Origin: Paracoccaceae bacterium
Lineage (GTDB): Bacteria > Pseudomonadota > Alphaproteobacteria > Rhodobacterales > Rhodobacteraceae
Length of the DNA: 32,575 bases
Assembly (NCBI GenBank): GCA_014623385.1
Contig: JACOMT010000001.1
Location: forward strand, 1-32,575
Direction: 5' to 3'
The notes beneath the pieces are model-generated. The model did not search any database and was not told the origin of the DNA. It saw nothing but the letters and a program-made list of their open reading frames with translations. Position numbers and translations under genes: made by a program. This document shows, piece by piece, positions 1-9,471 of this stretch (positions are counted from its first letter, which is position 1; the number at the start of each line of letters is the position of its first letter).

Positions 1-1025
1 CCAAGCTGCTGGACGTTCCCAAGTTGAAGACCGGTTTCTGGATCCTTCAAATAGTAATCGTTCAAACCAAAAGATTTGGAATAAATCGTATCCCACCCCT
101 TGCGCATGTCATAGGTAATCATTGCCGTGGTATTGTGGTTCATGAAGTATCGGCCAACCGCGTCCGAACTGTTGGCCAGGCCGCCCTTGCGATTGGGATG
201 CTCAGACCGTTGAAGCAGGATCGCAGAATTGACCGCGCCAAGCGCCAGGACGACCTTAGCGGCGCTCAGTTCATGCTGTTCGCCGTTTTGGGCGTAGTGC
301 ACTTTCTCGATGCGTTTGCCATCTGGGCCGGTTTCCAGCCGCGTGGCGGTCGCTCCGGTCTCGAGCTTGACATTTTCGTAAGCCAGAGCCCGTTGCAGAG
401 GCCCTGTTTCAGCATCAATTTTGCCAGTGAAGGTATCGGGCACGCCGTCCCATGGTGTTTTTGATCGGGCAAGCCATTTGTCCAGATCAAGCGCCAATGG
501 CAGGGGCGTGGGGTGCAATCCCATCTTGCGCAACCGGTCGGCTGCATCCGAGATTTGTGGCTCATATGGGACAGGCCCATGTGGGAATGGTGTGCTGCGT
601 GGCGGATCTGACGGATCGACGTCGGCCTCGCCACGAATTTGGAACAGCTGCTCGGTCATGCCGTACCACGGCTCAAGCTCCGCGTATTTGAACGGCCATG
701 CTTGCGTTTTGCCGTCTGGTAACTGCCGTTCCTCGAAATCGCTTTCGCGATATCGATACATGACAGCGCCATAAAATTTTGAGTTCCCCCCAACATTATA
801 GAAATTCCCCGGCGAAAATTCCGTGCCCTGCCCGTCTAGCCAGGTTTCGCTGCTGCGAAAAAATCCGTCTCCGAAAATCGCATCCAGATTGCGTGTTTCC
901 GGTGTGTCTTTCAGTCTATGACCCCGTTCCAGGATCAGAATATCCGCTCCGCTCGGTGCCAAGGCAAGGGCGAGGGTTGCCCCGCCAATGCCCGAGCCGA
1001 CGATGACGAAATCAGGTGATTTCAT
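1..1025 (-). CDS. GMC-family oxidoreductase, N-terminal part (cut by window edge)
   Basis: An FAD-dependent alcohol or sugar oxidoreductase of the glucose-methanol-choline family. The frame stays open from the ATG at 1025 to the window edge, giving about 341 residues. A Rossmann FAD-binding start is visible, VIVGSGIGGATLALA at residues 7-21, followed by ILILERG. A Gly/Asn-rich segment (YNVGGNSKFYGAVMYRYRESDF, split about residues 76-97) matches the family's flavin-attachment region. The C-terminal His/Asn catalytic pair would lie outside the window. It starts 22 bases after the stop of the ABC ATPase on the same strand and so is probably the last or a late gene of the transporter operon, oxidising the imported substrate. 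The substrate cannot be read from the sequence. It is clearly different from the decayed GMC gene at 23456-25025. Confidence 0.9.
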   Translation of the reverse strand, partial: MKSPDFVIVGSGIGGATLALALAPSGADILILERGHRLKDTPETRNLDAIFGDGFFRSSETWLDGQGTEFSPGNFYNVGGNSKFYGAVMYRYRESDFEERQLPDGKTQAWPFKYAELEPWYGMTEQLFQIRGEADVDPSDPPRSTPFPHGPVPYEPQISDAADRLRKMGLHPTPLPLALDLDKWLARSKTPWDGVPDTFTGKIDAETGPLQRALAYENVKLETGATATRLETGPDGKRIEKVHYAQNGEQHELSAAKVVLALGAVNSAILLQRSEHPNRKGGLANSSDAVGRYFMNHNTTAMITYDMRKGWDTIYSKSFGLNDYYLKDPETGLQLGNVQQL

Positions 1026-1047
1026 GCACTTTTTCCAGTTTTCTTAG

Positions 1048-2172
1048 TTATCGTTGGTCAAGTCGGTCGCCCGTCTTTATGTCAAAGACGCAGGCGGCGT
1101 TGATCTGATAATGGAGCTGAACCACATCTCCTGCATCTGCTTTGGAACCGGGTTTCAAACGGCACAATGCCTCGATCTCACCGTCGCCTTCCCCAAGCGC
1201 CAGAATACCAAACGTATCGGCTCCCGTCGGTTCGGTCAGATCAAGCGTACAGCCCGTGGTGAAATAGTCCTCTTCCCTTGCATCGCGGGGATATTCCTCG
1301 ACAATGTGCTCGGGACGGAAACCAAGCATCACGGCTTGCCCATCGACGCTATCTGGCAAGGCATGTGGATAATCCATCGCGATCCGATCAGCCCCTTGAG
1401 CAAAGGATATCTGCCATCGGCCATCGACACGTTGCGCTTTGCCTTTGAACAGGTTCATCGGCGGCGATCCCATAAACCCTGCAACAAAAGCGTTGGCAGG
1501 GTTATTATAGATTTCGTCCGGTGTGCCCTGTTGCTGAATGTCTCCACCTTCCAAAACGCAGATCCGAGTGGCCATTGTCATGGCTTCGATTTGGTCATGG
1601 GTCACGTAAACAATCGTTTTGCTGGTCTTTTTGTGCAGACGCTTGATTTCCGTCCGCATTTCCACACGAAGCTTGGCGTCGAGGTTGGACAGCGGTTCGT
1701 CGAACAGGAACAGCTTGGGATCCCGCACCAGCGCACGCCCCATGGCAACACGCTGCCGCTGGCCGCCAGACAGTTGGCTGGGCTTACGGTCCAGAAGATG
1801 ACCGATTTGCAACATGTCCGCGACCTTTTGCACAGCCTTGTCGCGCTCGGCCTTGGGCACACGGCGAATTTCCAAGCCAAAGCTGATGTTCCCTGCCACG
1901 GTCATGGTCGGATACAGAGCGTAGGATTGGAACACCATCGCGATGTCACGTTCGGACGGTTCCAGATCATTGACCACATTCCCGGCAATCGAGATTTCCC
2001 CTTCGGAGATATCTTCCAGCCCCGCGATCATGTTCAGAAGCGTGGATTTCCCGCAGCCAGACGGCCCGACGAGAACCAGAAACTCGCCCTCGTCGATTTC
2101 GACATTGATGTCTTGCAGTACACGTAACGAGCCATACACCTTACCCGCATTGTTGATTGAGAGTCCTGACAT
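1048..2172 (-). CDS. Sugar ABC transporter ATP-binding protein (MalK/UgpC type)
   Basis: Cytoplasmic ATPase that powers a carbohydrate ABC importer. The protein has 374 residues, the usual length for the MalK/UgpC group. Walker [10 protein letters not shown] lies at 36-44, the signature LSGGQRQR at 134-141, Walker B LFLFDEP at 154-160 and the switch His in VYVTHDQ near 195. The last 130 residues form the TOBE-type regulatory domain typical of this group. The start is 4 bases from the stop of the upstream permease gene, so the genes are probably translationally coupled. It can be assigned with confidence to carbohydrate-type uptake, but the exact sugar, polyol or derivative is unknown. Confidence 0.95.
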   Translation of the reverse strand: MSGLSINNAGKVYGSLRVLQDINVEIDEGEFLVLVGPSGCGKSTLLNMIAGLEDISEGEISIAGNVVNDLEPSERDIAMVFQSYALYPTMTVAGNISFGLEIRRVPKAERDKAVQKVADMLQIGHLLDRKPSQLSGGQRQRVAMGRALVRDPKLFLFDEPLSNLDAKLRVEMRTEIKRLHKKTSKTIVYVTHDQIEAMTMATRICVLEGGDIQQQGTPDEIYNNPANAFVAGFMGSPPMNLFKGKAQRVDGRWQISFAQGADRIAMDYPHALPDSVDGQAVMLGFRPEHIVEEYPRDAREEDYFTTGCTLDLTEPTGADTFGILALGEGDGEIEALCRLKPGSKADAGDVVQLHYQINAACVFDIKTGDRLDQR

Positions 2173-2176
2173 GATG

Positions 2177-3036
2177 TCACCCTTTCACAGAGCCGCCCAT
2201 GAGTCCGCGAACGAAGTAGCGGCCGGCGAAGATGTAGATAAGCAAGGTTGGAATCGCGGCGATAAAAGCCCCGGCAAAATGCACGTTGTATTCCTTTACC
2301 CCGGTCGAGGTGTTGACCAGGTTGTTCAGCGCAACCGTCATCGGGAAGCTGTCGAAATCGGCAAACGAGACACCAAACAGGAAGTCATTCCAGATATTGG
2401 TGAATTGCCAGATCACAGTCACGATGATGATCGGGGCCGAGGCTGGCAGCAACACGCGGAAGAAGATCCTCCGTCGACTTTTGCGGCCTTCATCAGGTCG
2501 GCCGGAAACGCGACATAGTAGTTGCGGAAAAACAGCGTGGTGAAGCCAATGCCATACAGCGTGTGGACCAGAACTAGCCCAGGGATCGTGCCCGCCAGAC
2601 CGAACAGACCCAGCATACGCGCCATCGGGATCAAAACAATTTGGTAAGGGATGAACACCGCGCCCAGCATCATCAGGAAGATGATCTTGTGCCCTCGGAA
2701 CGTCCACTGCGTCAGGATATAACCGTTGACGGCCCCCAACATGGTTGACACCGCAACCGTCGGTACGACCATCATGATCGAGTTCCAGAAATAGGGTCGC
2801 AACCCGGTGGATTCCACGCCGATCTGGGCAGTAGACCACGCCTTTAGCCAGGGTTCGAGGGTCCAAGTCTGCGGCAGAAACATCATGCTGCCCGCCTGAA
2901 TCTCTTCCAACGGTTTGACCGAGTTTACTAGCATCACATACATCGGAAGCAGGAACAGGAAGGCGAACAGGAGCAGGCTGCCATAGAGGCAGATTTGCTG
3001 AACGCGACCAGACAAGGATTTGGTTTTACGGCTCAT
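2177..3036 (-). pseudogene. Carbohydrate ABC transporter permease 2 (MalG type), disrupted by a short deletion
   Basis: Inner-membrane permease of the same importer. The first frame (start 3036) encodes the N-terminal membrane helices up to the EAA-loop sequence MKAAKVDG. The rest (RIFFRVLLPAS onward, ending [15 protein letters not shown]) lies in another frame, with the switch at about 2465-2480. In this family the EAA loop has Gly, nine residues, then a hydrophobic residue and LLP. Here only about five of the nine are present. A loss of about 13 bases restores both spacing and frame (290 residues), so a small deletion explains it better than a single-base error. The start overlaps the stop of the upstream permease by 4 bases and has AGGGGAAAC upstream. 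If real, the lesion removes the loop that contacts the ATPase and should inactivate the importer. Confidence 0.85.
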
Positions 3037-3902
3037 TTGCGTTTCCCCTGTCCTTTAAGCTCCCACCAGAAATACGGGACGACAAAGATCGCAATCAGCG
3101 CCAGCATCATGATCGCACTAGCCGCACCGATCCCCATCTGATTTCGTGTGAACGTGTATTGATACATGAAGAAAGATGGCAACCACGTTGCCCGGCCGGG
3201 GCCACCGCTGGTCATGACCACGACAAGGTCATAGGTCCGGATCGCGTTGAAGACCAGGATCACAAGGACCGAGATAAAGGTGTAACCAAGCTGCGGAATG
3301 ATGATGCGCCAATAGAGCTGAAGCTTGTTCGCTCCATCAACCCGTGCCGCTTTCAGCATCTCACTGTCGATTCCGCGCAGACCCGCGAGAAACAGCGCCA
3401 TGGCGAAACCAACAGTCTGCCAGACCGCAGCAATCACAATGGTATAGAGCGCGTATTCCCGGTTCTTGATCCAATCGAGTTTGAAGCTTTCCCAACCCAT
3501 TTGGATCATGACGCTTTCCAACCCAATTCCAGGGTCGAGGAACCATTTCCAAGCTGTACCAGTGACGATAAAGCTCAGCGCCATGGGATAAAGGTAGATT
3601 GATCGAAAGGCGCTTTCGGCGCGAATTTTCTGATCGATCAGAATGGCCAATAAAAGGCCAAGCGCACAACAGATCGTTATGTAGAGAAGAGAGAACACAA
3701 CGAGGTTGGCAAGCGCGATGTCCCAGGCTTTGAGCGCGAAGAGGTTTTCGTAGTTCCGCAGACCAACGAAATTATAGCTGGGCAGAATTTTGCTGTCCGT
3801 GAACGAAATGGCAGCTGTAAAGGCGATAAAGCCGTAGACACCCGCCGTCACCAGCAAAACACCCGGCGTAATGACGAGCTGCGGTAGATAGCGTTTCAGC
3901 AT
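3033..3902 (-). CDS. Carbohydrate ABC transporter permease 1 (MalF/UgpA type)
   Basis: Inner-membrane permease subunit, 289 residues, of a binding-protein-dependent sugar importer. Six or so hydrophobic segments are visible, with an N-terminal helix (LVITPGVLLVTAGVYGFIAF) and an EAA loop, MLKAARVDGANKLQLYWRIIIPQL, at about residues 180-205 where Gly and the I-I-P motif are correctly spaced. The ATG at 3902 is preceded by AGGGGAAACCCTC. The stop overlaps the ATG of the next permease by 4 bases. A 102-base gap with a strong hairpin separates it from the binding-protein gene upstream. It pairs with the product of the neighbouring damaged permease gene. Confidence 0.94.
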   Translation of the reverse strand: MLKRYLPQLVITPGVLLVTAGVYGFIAFTAAISFTDSKILPSYNFVGLRNYENLFALKAWDIALANLVVFSLLYITICCALGLLLAILIDQKIRAESAFRSIYLYPMALSFIVTGTAWKWFLDPGIGLESVMIQMGWESFKLDWIKNREYALYTIVIAAVWQTVGFAMALFLAGLRGIDSEMLKAARVDGANKLQLYWRIIIPQLGYTFISVLVILVFNAIRTYDLVVVMTSGGPGRATWLPSFFMYQYTFTRNQMGIGAASAIMMLALIAIFVVPYFWWELKGQGKRK

Positions 3903-3964
3903 GAGGGTTTCCCCTGATCGGTGCAGATGGAGTGGTCATAGTGCCTGCACCTTACGACAGAACT

Positions 3965-3992
3965 ACCCCGCCCCCTGTCAAAGGGGCGGGGT
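3965..3992 (-). terminator. Intercistronic hairpin between binding-protein and permease genes
   Basis: A perfect 10-bp inverted repeat (ACCCCGCCCC / GGGGCGGGGT) with an 8-base loop lies just after the binding-protein stop. No T-run follows on the minus strand, so it is unlikely to be a full rho-independent terminator. In MalE- and UgpB-like operons such structures stabilise the binding-protein mRNA or terminate partially, which raises binding protein over permease. That role is an inference here. Confidence 0.7.
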
Positions 3993-4004
3993 CTCTAGGG
4001 CCGG

Positions 4005-5255
4005 TTACTGATTGGCGATTGCCACAGTATCCGCCATTTCCTCTGCCGCTTCTTCGGCGGTTAGTTCACCGTTGAAGTAGGCTGTCACCGCATCCGAAAA
4101 CGCGTTCTTGACCGCGGCCCGGTTGGTGTGGCTCAGGCCTTGCGACCCGACCAGCGTACCGGCTTCGCTGGCCGCTTTCAGGTCAGCGATGGCCTTTTTA
4201 CCGCACGCGTCGAACTCGGCATCCGACACATCAACGCGAGCCGGGGCCGATCCTTTAACGATGTTGAACGCCACCTGAAATTCAGGCGACAGAACCGAAG
4301 ACGCCATGGCATTTTGTGCCGCAACACGGTCTTCACCTACATTGAACATGGCGAACTGGTCAGCGTTGAAGGTCACATGGCCTTCGGTACCCGGCACGCG
4401 CCAGCACAGGAAGTCTTCGCCTGGGGTTTTGCCTGCGTTGACAAATTCACCCTTAGCCCAGTCACCCATGATCTGGAACGCGGCCTCGTCATTGATCACC
4501 ATGGCAGTGGCAAGGTTCCAGTCGCGGCCCGAGAAGTTTTCGTCAACCAGTGCGCGGATTTTGCCCATATTGTTGAGGGCTGCAATCATTGTGTCCGAAT
4601 TGATGGACGCAGGATCGAGGTCAATGAAGACCTTCTTGTACCAGTCAAGACCGCCCGTTGCCAACGCCACCGAGTCAAACGTGGTGATATCCTGCCACGG
4701 CTGACCACCGTAACCGAACGGTACATAGCCTGCTTCCTTAACTTTCTCGGCCAACGCAATAAAATCATCAAACGATGCGGGTGCTTCGGTCACGCCCAGT
4801 TCATCCATGATTTTTTTCGACACCCAAACCCAGTTGGTTGAATGTACGTTGACAGGGGCCGATACCCATACGTCGTCGACTTTGGCAAAGGCCTGTAACG
4901 CTTCGGGAATGACGTCGCCCCAGCCTTCGGCTTCCGCGACTTCATTCAGATTTCCCAACGAGCCTTGTTCGGCCCATTCAACGATGTCATAGCCCAACAT
5001 CTGTACCGAAGTCGGTGGATTGCCGGCCGTAACGCGCGCACGGACCGTGGTCATTGCGCTTTCTCCACCGCCGCCGGCGACTGGCATGTCATTCCAGGTC
5101 ACACCTTTCGCCTCAAGAGAATCCTTCAGCACCGAAACCGCCGCGGCCTCGCCGCCGGATGTCCACCAGTGCAGGACCTCAACGGAATCCTCAGCATATG
5201 CAGTTGAAGTCAATGCTGTTGCTGCAAGCAACGCACCTACGATTGATTTTTTCAT
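4005..5255 (-). CDS. Carbohydrate ABC transporter substrate-binding protein
   Basis: Periplasmic solute-binding protein of family 1 (MalE/UgpB-like), 416 residues. The start at 5255 is chosen because GGGAGGTAAC directly precedes it and because a good Sec signal peptide begins there ([21 protein letters not shown], cut split at A21/E22). An upstream in-frame ATG at 5279 would put eight acidic residues before the signal. The mature start [16 protein letters not shown] and the motif [17 protein letters not shown] near residue 260 are family hallmarks. The closest subgroup resembles glucose- or mannose-type binding proteins, but specificity cannot be fixed. First gene of the minus-strand transporter operon, divergent from the regulator at 5430. 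Confidence 0.94.
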   Translation of the reverse strand: MKKSIVGALLAATALTSTAYAEDSVEVLHWWTSGGEAAAVSVLKDSLEAKGVTWNDMPVAGGGGESAMTTVRARVTAGNPPTSVQMLGYDIVEWAEQGSLGNLNEVAEAEGWGDVIPEALQAFAKVDDVWVSAPVNVHSTNWVWVSKKIMDELGVTEAPASFDDFIALAEKVKEAGYVPFGYGGQPWQDITTFDSVALATGGLDWYKKVFIDLDPASINSDTMIAALNNMGKIRALVDENFSGRDWNLATAMVINDEAAFQIMGDWAKGEFVNAGKTPGEDFLCWRVPGTEGHVTFNADQFAMFNVGEDRVAAQNAMASSVLSPEFQVAFNIVKGSAPARVDVSDAEFDACGKKAIADLKAASEAGTLVGSQGLSHTNRAAVKNAFSDAVTAYFNGELTAEEAAEEMADTVAIANQ

Positions 5256-5429
5256 TGTTACCTCCCATTCGATCTCCAAAAGTCAAATGAGCTATGGATT
5301 TCTCATCCGACACAGGGGGTAGCCTGCGTTCAGAATTGGATTGGAACAATTTCGCAGCGCGTATTTACCTTGCGCAAAGTGAAGCGATTAGTGCATATTG
5401 ATGCGAACATTGTAACGATAAGGTTCCTG
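5256..5429. promoter_or_regulatory. Divergent promoter region between transporter operon and regulator
   Basis: This 174-base gap holds the start signals of the minus-strand transporter operon and the plus-strand regulator. It contains CAATTTCGCA at 5347-5356, a 10-mer found twice more at 9564-9573 and, inverted, at 9639-9648. It also contains the perfect 8-bp palindrome TTGCGCAA at 5370-5377. Both are candidate operators for the adjacent helix-turn-helix regulator. No convincing -35/-10 pair could be assigned by eye. Confidence 0.6.
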
Positions 5430-6224
5430 ATGGACGCGCAAACAAAAAAAACCCTCAGTGAGAACATTGGTCGGCTGACTAAAGCACGCGGCAATATTTC
5501 TACGGTTTGCCGCAGATTGGGTATCAACCGTCAGCAGTTCAATAAATATCTCAGTGGTCAGCATGTGCCGTCTCAGGTCAATCTGAATGCCATTTGCGAT
5601 TACTTCAGAGTCAAATTCTCTGACCTGATCTCACCAGATATGGAGATACCCGAACACGCACACCCCTCGGATTATCTGGTCGGATACAAGACCTTCACCC
5701 AATCCCCGTTCTTGCAGAGCATTTTGGCCGAGTCCGAAGTTGACAAGCTTAGCCAATATACCGGTACGTATATGAAGTACCATTATTCATCGATTTACAA
5801 AGGCGATATCGTGCGAGCAGTCACCACGATTTATCCGCTCGACGATGATGTCTATGGCTATACCAACCTGGAGCGGTTCCCGAACAAAAACGATCCCAGC
5901 CGACACAACTATATTTTCAAATACCATGGATATGTGTTCATGCTGGACGGTCGGTTGTTCCTAGCCGACCTTGAGAAGTTGCAAAAGAACGAACTGACGT
6001 TCTCCATCTACACACCAATCGCACGTAACCCCTTCAGGTTTTTCTTCGGTGTAACCTCAGGTGTAGCTTCGAACCTATACCGCGAGCCGTACTCTTCCCG
6101 TTCAGTTCTGGGCTTGCAGCATTCCGGCACACCTCGTAAAACGGATTGGAAATGCGCAACGGTCATCCCCCCAAATGACCGTTCGCTGCCAGTTGAGGCG
6201 TTGGACTATCTCAACCAAACCTGA
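5430..6224 (+). CDS. Helix-turn-helix transcriptional regulator (XRE-like)
   Basis: A 264-residue DNA-binding regulator. The N-terminal 70 residues form a Cro/C1-type helix-turn-helix: LSENIGRLTKARG, then ISTVCRRLGINRQQFNKYLSG as the HTH and NLNAICDYFRVKFSDLISPD as the following helix. The remaining 190 residues are a sensor or effector domain I do not recognise. The ATG at 5430 is preferred over one at 5370 because AAGG precedes it at 6 bases and homology to the HTH begins there. The region before it contains TTGCGCAA, possibly an autoregulatory site. Its position between the transporter operon and the ThDP/HpsN-like operon makes it the likely local regulator of both. Confidence 0.85.
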   Translation: MDAQTKKTLSENIGRLTKARGNISTVCRRLGINRQQFNKYLSGQHVPSQVNLNAICDYFRVKFSDLISPDMEIPEHAHPSDYLVGYKTFTQSPFLQSILAESEVDKLSQYTGTYMKYHYSSIYKGDIVRAVTTIYPLDDDVYGYTNLERFPNKNDPSRHNYIFKYHGYVFMLDGRLFLADLEKLQKNELTFSIYTPIARNPFRFFFGVTSGVASNLYREPYSSRSVLGLQHSGTPRKTDWKCATVIPPNDRSLPVEALDYLNQT

Positions 6225-6266
6225 TAGCCGAGCTCTTCCCGCGAAAAGCCCGACCATTTGATCGTA

Positions 6267-7589
6267 TCAGACGTCCTCCGATACAGGTGCAGGCTGTGCG
6301 TACGGCACGTTCTTTCCACCAAAACGACGCATCCTGACATTGGCTTGCTCCGCGTGACCAGGGAAGCCTTCCATCAGGCACAAACGGGATGCATACGAAC
6401 CGACACGTGCCGAGGCCTCGTCGGTCAAAACACGTTGATAGGTGCAGGTTTTCAGGAACTTACCGACCCACAAGCCGCCCGTATATCGTGCTGCCTTGTT
6501 GGTTGGCAGGGTGTAGTTAGTTCCGATGACCTTATCGCCATAGGCGACGTTGGTACGTGGACCGACGAAGAAGGCACCAAAGTTCTTCATGTTTTCCATG
6601 AAGTAGTCATCTTTCGAGGTCATCAACTGAACATGCTCGGAGGCAATGAAGTCTGCGACCCCTTTCATTTCTTCATGGCTGTCGCAGATGATGATTTCAC
6701 CATAGTCGCGCCAGCTTTCGCGCGCGATGGCAGCCGAAGGTAGAACTTCCAACAAACGATCAATCTCGGTCAGGGTTTCGCGGCCCAGCTTTTCCGAGTT
6801 CGTCACCATGACACAGGGGCTGTTATAGCTGTGTTCGGCCTGACCCAGCAGGTCGGTGGCGCAGATTTCGGCATCGACGGTTTCATCGACAACAATCAGC
6901 GTCTCGGTCGGGCCTGCAAAAAGGTCGATACCCACACGGCCAAACAATTGGCGTTTGGCCTCTGCCACAAAGGCGTTGCCGGGGCCGACGATCATGTCTG
7001 TAGGTTTGATCATCTCGGTGCCCAGCGCCATTGCGGCGACACCCTGCACCCCACCGAACATATAAATCTCGTCTGCTCCGTTCAGTGCCTGGGTTGCCAC
7101 GATCAGACGTGCAGCTTCGCCCTTAAAAGGCGGTGCGCAGGTGATCACGCGGTCACAACTGGCGACTTTGGCGGTCAACACCGACATATGAGCGGAGGCC
7201 AGCATCGGGTATTTCCCGCCCGGTACATAACAACCGACATTTTCAATCGGCACGTGCTTGTGACCCAACACAACACCGAGCAGCGTTTCTACCTCGATTT
7301 CGTGCATGGACTCTTTCTGTAGTCGAGCAAAGCCTGCAACCTGTGCGCTAGCAAATTCAATATCGTGCCGTTCCTGATCCGTCAGGCTATCTATGGCCGT
7401 TTGGATTTCAGAATCGCTCAACCGATATGACTTACGATCCACACCGTCAAACTTGATGGAATAATCCCGGACCGCAGCATCACCACGCTTTTCGACATCC
7501 AGAATGATGTTCGACACCGTGGTTATGAGTTCGTCGCTCGCCGCTTCAATCGCGGTCGCTTTTTGTGGCTCTTTGAGCTTCCATGCCAT
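6267..7589 (-). CDS. HpsN-like dehydrogenase (histidinol dehydrogenase superfamily)
   Basis: NAD-dependent dehydrogenase of the HisD superfamily, 440 residues, predicted to oxidise a primary alcohol to a carboxylate in two steps. The start at 7589 has AAGGAG upstream; longer in-frame starts lack both SD and homology. The HisD metal and catalytic residues are visible: Q250 and H253 in GQAEH, E318-H319 in SEHVQ, D352 in YGDK, and E407 and H412 in MEGFPGH. The motif GTNYTLPT has Tyr358 where HisD has a His that contacts histidinol, and the following ARYTGGLWVGKFLK is typical of the HpsN (sulfopropanediol 3-dehydrogenase) branch, not of histidine biosynthesis. It follows the ThDP gene after a terminator-like hairpin. 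Whether its substrate is a sulfonated diol or another diol is not shown. Confidence 0.85.
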   Translation of the reverse strand: MAWKLKEPQKATAIEAASDELITTVSNIILDVEKRGDAAVRDYSIKFDGVDRKSYRLSDSEIQTAIDSLTDQERHDIEFASAQVAGFARLQKESMHEIEVETLLGVVLGHKHVPIENVGCYVPGGKYPMLASAHMSVLTAKVASCDRVITCAPPFKGEAARLIVATQALNGADEIYMFGGVQGVAAMALGTEMIKPTDMIVGPGNAFVAEAKRQLFGRVGIDLFAGPTETLIVVDETVDAEICATDLLGQAEHSYNSPCVMVTNSEKLGRETLTEIDRLLEVLPSAAIARESWRDYGEIIICDSHEEMKGVADFIASEHVQLMTSKDDYFMENMKNFGAFFVGPRTNVAYGDKVIGTNYTLPTNKAARYTGGLWVGKFLKTCTYQRVLTDEASARVGSYASRLCLMEGFPGHAEQANVRMRRFGGKNVPYAQPAPVSEDV

Positions 7590-7604
7590 CCCGGCATCTC
7601 CTTG

Positions 7605-7644
7605 AAAAAAAGAGGCTGCACGGGTGGGTCCCACCTGCGCAGCC
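7605..7644 (-). terminator. Terminator-like or attenuating hairpin between the ThDP and HpsN-like genes
   Basis: On the minus strand, arms GGCTGC-GCA-GGTGGG and CCACCC-GTG-CAGCC pair over two 6-bp blocks with a 3x3 internal mismatch and a tight loop, and are followed by TCTTTTTTT. The hairpin ends just before the AAGGAG ribosome site of the HpsN-like gene. It looks like an intrinsic terminator, so the downstream gene may be expressed by read-through, at a lower level, or under conditional attenuation. Confidence 0.65.
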
Positions 7645-7662
7645 AAACAGTTAGGGAGTGTA

Positions 7663-9471
7663 TTACATATGTTGTTCTTTGGCCCGCATCTCTGCGTAGG
7701 CTTCCTGCTCTTTTTCATAGTACGCAGGCGATGGGAAATCCCACCAACCCGGAGTGAACGGACCAGCGGCGTCACGCGAAGTCATCACTTCGACCAAAGC
7801 AGGTTTACCAAGGGCCAGAGCCTCTTCCAGCGCGGCGCACAGGTCTTCACTTTTCTCGACCTTCACCGCGTGCATGCCGAAGCTCTTAGCCATTTCGGTG
7901 ATATCGGCCGAGTACGGTTCGCCATTGCCAGCATGGTGGTTGAACTCGGACCCGACGTGACGGCCCATGAACTTGCGCATACCGCCACGGATGGACATGT
8001 AGCCGCTGTTGTTCTGCACCATGGCCACAACCGGGATGTTGTTCATTACCGCAACGCCCATTTCCGGGGCACACATCATGAAGTCGCCATCGCCCATGAT
8101 CGCCACGACCTGTTTGTCGGGGCACGCCAGCTTCGCACCCAGGGCCGCAGGATAGGCCCAGCCCATCGGCGAGAACGAGCCCGAGGTCAGGTGAGTACGG
8201 GGCTCATAGACCGGGAAGGACTGTTTCACCGCACCTTGGGTGTTGCCCGAACCAACGGTCACGATGCCATCACGGTCCAGCACTTCGCGCAGGATTTTCA
8301 GCGGATGCTGCGAAGTGAACGGAAATTCGGTCGAGTCGCGACGCGGGGCCAGCATAGCTTCCCACTTGTCCTTGGCCGCTTGCACATCGGCCAGGAAGGG
8401 CTTGTTGTTTTCCAGCACTTGGCTGGATTGCAGGTCAGTGATCTGCGCCAACATCGCCTCAAGCGTCACGCGTGCATCCGCAACGATACCCACCTCAGTC
8501 GGATAGTTCTTGCCGATTTCATGCGGGTCCAAATCGATATGGATCAGTTTCGCCGGCGGGAATGAGAATGTCACACCCTTGGCATAAGACGACGCCGACC
8601 AATCGGTAAAGCGGCAGCCCACCGAGATAACCACATCGGCTCCTGCGGTGATTTCATTACCCGAAGATGTACCGGTTTGACCAATGGCACCGACGCACAG
8701 TTCGTGCTCTTCGTTGATGGCACCTTTGCCGTTCCAGGTGAAGGACACTGCGGCCCCCAAACGTTCGGCCAATTTGGTCAACGCCTCGGACGCGTTTGCT
8801 GTGATGGCACCACCTCCTGCTACGATCACTGGTCGTTTGGCACTCAGCAGCAGTTCAACGGCGCGCTTAATGGCCTCGGGGGCTGGGTGTGCAACACCGA
8901 TGGGCAGGCGTTTTTCCAGATCATGCAATTCGACTTCGGCAGTTTCGCACTGAAGATCCATGGGCAGTTCCATATGAACCGGACCAGGACGACCGGTTGT
9001 CATGGTGCTGAACATGCGGTGCATGATGAACGGGATCTCTTCGTTGCGGATGACTGAATAAGACCGTTTGACTGTATGCTCCATAATCCGTGGGAAGGCG
9101 TTTTCCTGCTGGCGTTCGATTTCCTGCATGACACCGTGGCCCTTCATGTGGGTCGAGGGCGAGCCATTGATGTAAAACACCGAGGTCGAATCCGCATAAG
9201 CCGTTGCCAGACCAATGATTGTGTTGGTCGCGCCGGGGCCCACCGATGTGGTTGCAGCCATAGGCTTACCGCTGGCGCGGTAATAGCCGTCCGCCATATG
9301 GATCGCACTTTGTTCGTGCATCACCTGAATAAACTCAACCTTACAGTCGTCCTGCAGAAAAGCGTCAGTCAGACTCCAGTTGCCGTGGCCGGGAATCCCC
9401 GCGATGTATTCAATTCCATATTTCGTCAGTGCCTGAGCGACAATCTCGCCGCCTGTCATCTTCTTTTTCAT
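7663..9471 (-). CDS. Thiamine-diphosphate-dependent enzyme (acetolactate synthase-like)
   Basis: A 602-residue ThDP enzyme with the three-domain POX/acetolactate synthase architecture: N-terminal pyrimidine-binding domain (about 5-170), central domain (about 195-340) and C-terminal diphosphate-binding domain (about 395-565). The catalytic Glu53 lies in HEQSAIHMADG. The Mg-ThDP motif runs from GDG at 460-462 to NN at 487-488. ATG at 9471 is chosen for GGAGG upstream and for the conserved start GEIVAQALTKYGIEY. The N-terminal motifs differ from sulfoacetaldehyde acetyltransferase and glyoxylate carboligase, and no small regulatory ALS subunit is nearby, so a role in branched-chain amino acid synthesis is unlikely. 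It probably acts on a 2-keto acid made in this locus. Divergent from the gene at 9704. Confidence 0.88.
   Translation of the reverse strand: MKKKMTGGEIVAQALTKYGIEYIAGIPGHGNWSLTDAFLQDDCKVEFIQVMHEQSAIHMADGYYRASGKPMAATTSVGPGATNTIIGLATAYADSTSVFYINGSPSTHMKGHGVMQEIERQQENAFPRIMEHTVKRSYSVIRNEEIPFIMHRMFSTMTTGRPGPVHMELPMDLQCETAEVELHDLEKRLPIGVAHPAPEAIKRAVELLLSAKRPVIVAGGGAITANASEALTKLAERLGAAVSFTWNGKGAINEEHELCVGAIGQTGTSSGNEITAGADVVISVGCRFTDWSASSYAKGVTFSFPPAKLIHIDLDPHEIGKNYPTEVGIVADARVTLEAMLAQITDLQSSQVLENNKPFLADVQAAKDKWEAMLAPRRDSTEFPFTSQHPLKILREVLDRDGIVTVGSGNTQGAVKQSFPVYEPRTHLTSGSFSPMGWAYPAALGAKLACPDKQVVAIMGDGDFMMCAPEMGVAVMNNIPVVAMVQNNSGYMSIRGGMRKFMGRHVGSEFNHHAGNGEPYSADITEMAKSFGMHAVKVEKSEDLCAALEEALALGKPALVEVMTSRDAAGPFTPGWWDFPSPAYYEKEQEAYAEMRAKEQHM

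Noticed and set aside
1054-2127. 357-codon open frame on the plus strand
   Set aside because: It lies wholly antisense to the ABC ATPase, has no ribosome site and no recognisable domain; the minus strand carries all family motifs.
6267-7589. Histidine-biosynthesis histidinol dehydrogenase
   Set aside because: GTNYTLPT replaces the histidinol-contacting His, the ARYTGGLWVGKFLK block belongs to the HpsN-like branch, and no his genes are nearby.
7663-9471. Sulfoacetaldehyde acetyltransferase (Xsc) or glyoxylate carboligase
   Set aside because: The N-terminal active-site region retains Glu53 in HEQSAIHMADG (carboligase lacks it) and does not match the Xsc start motif; only the general ThDP fold can be claimed.
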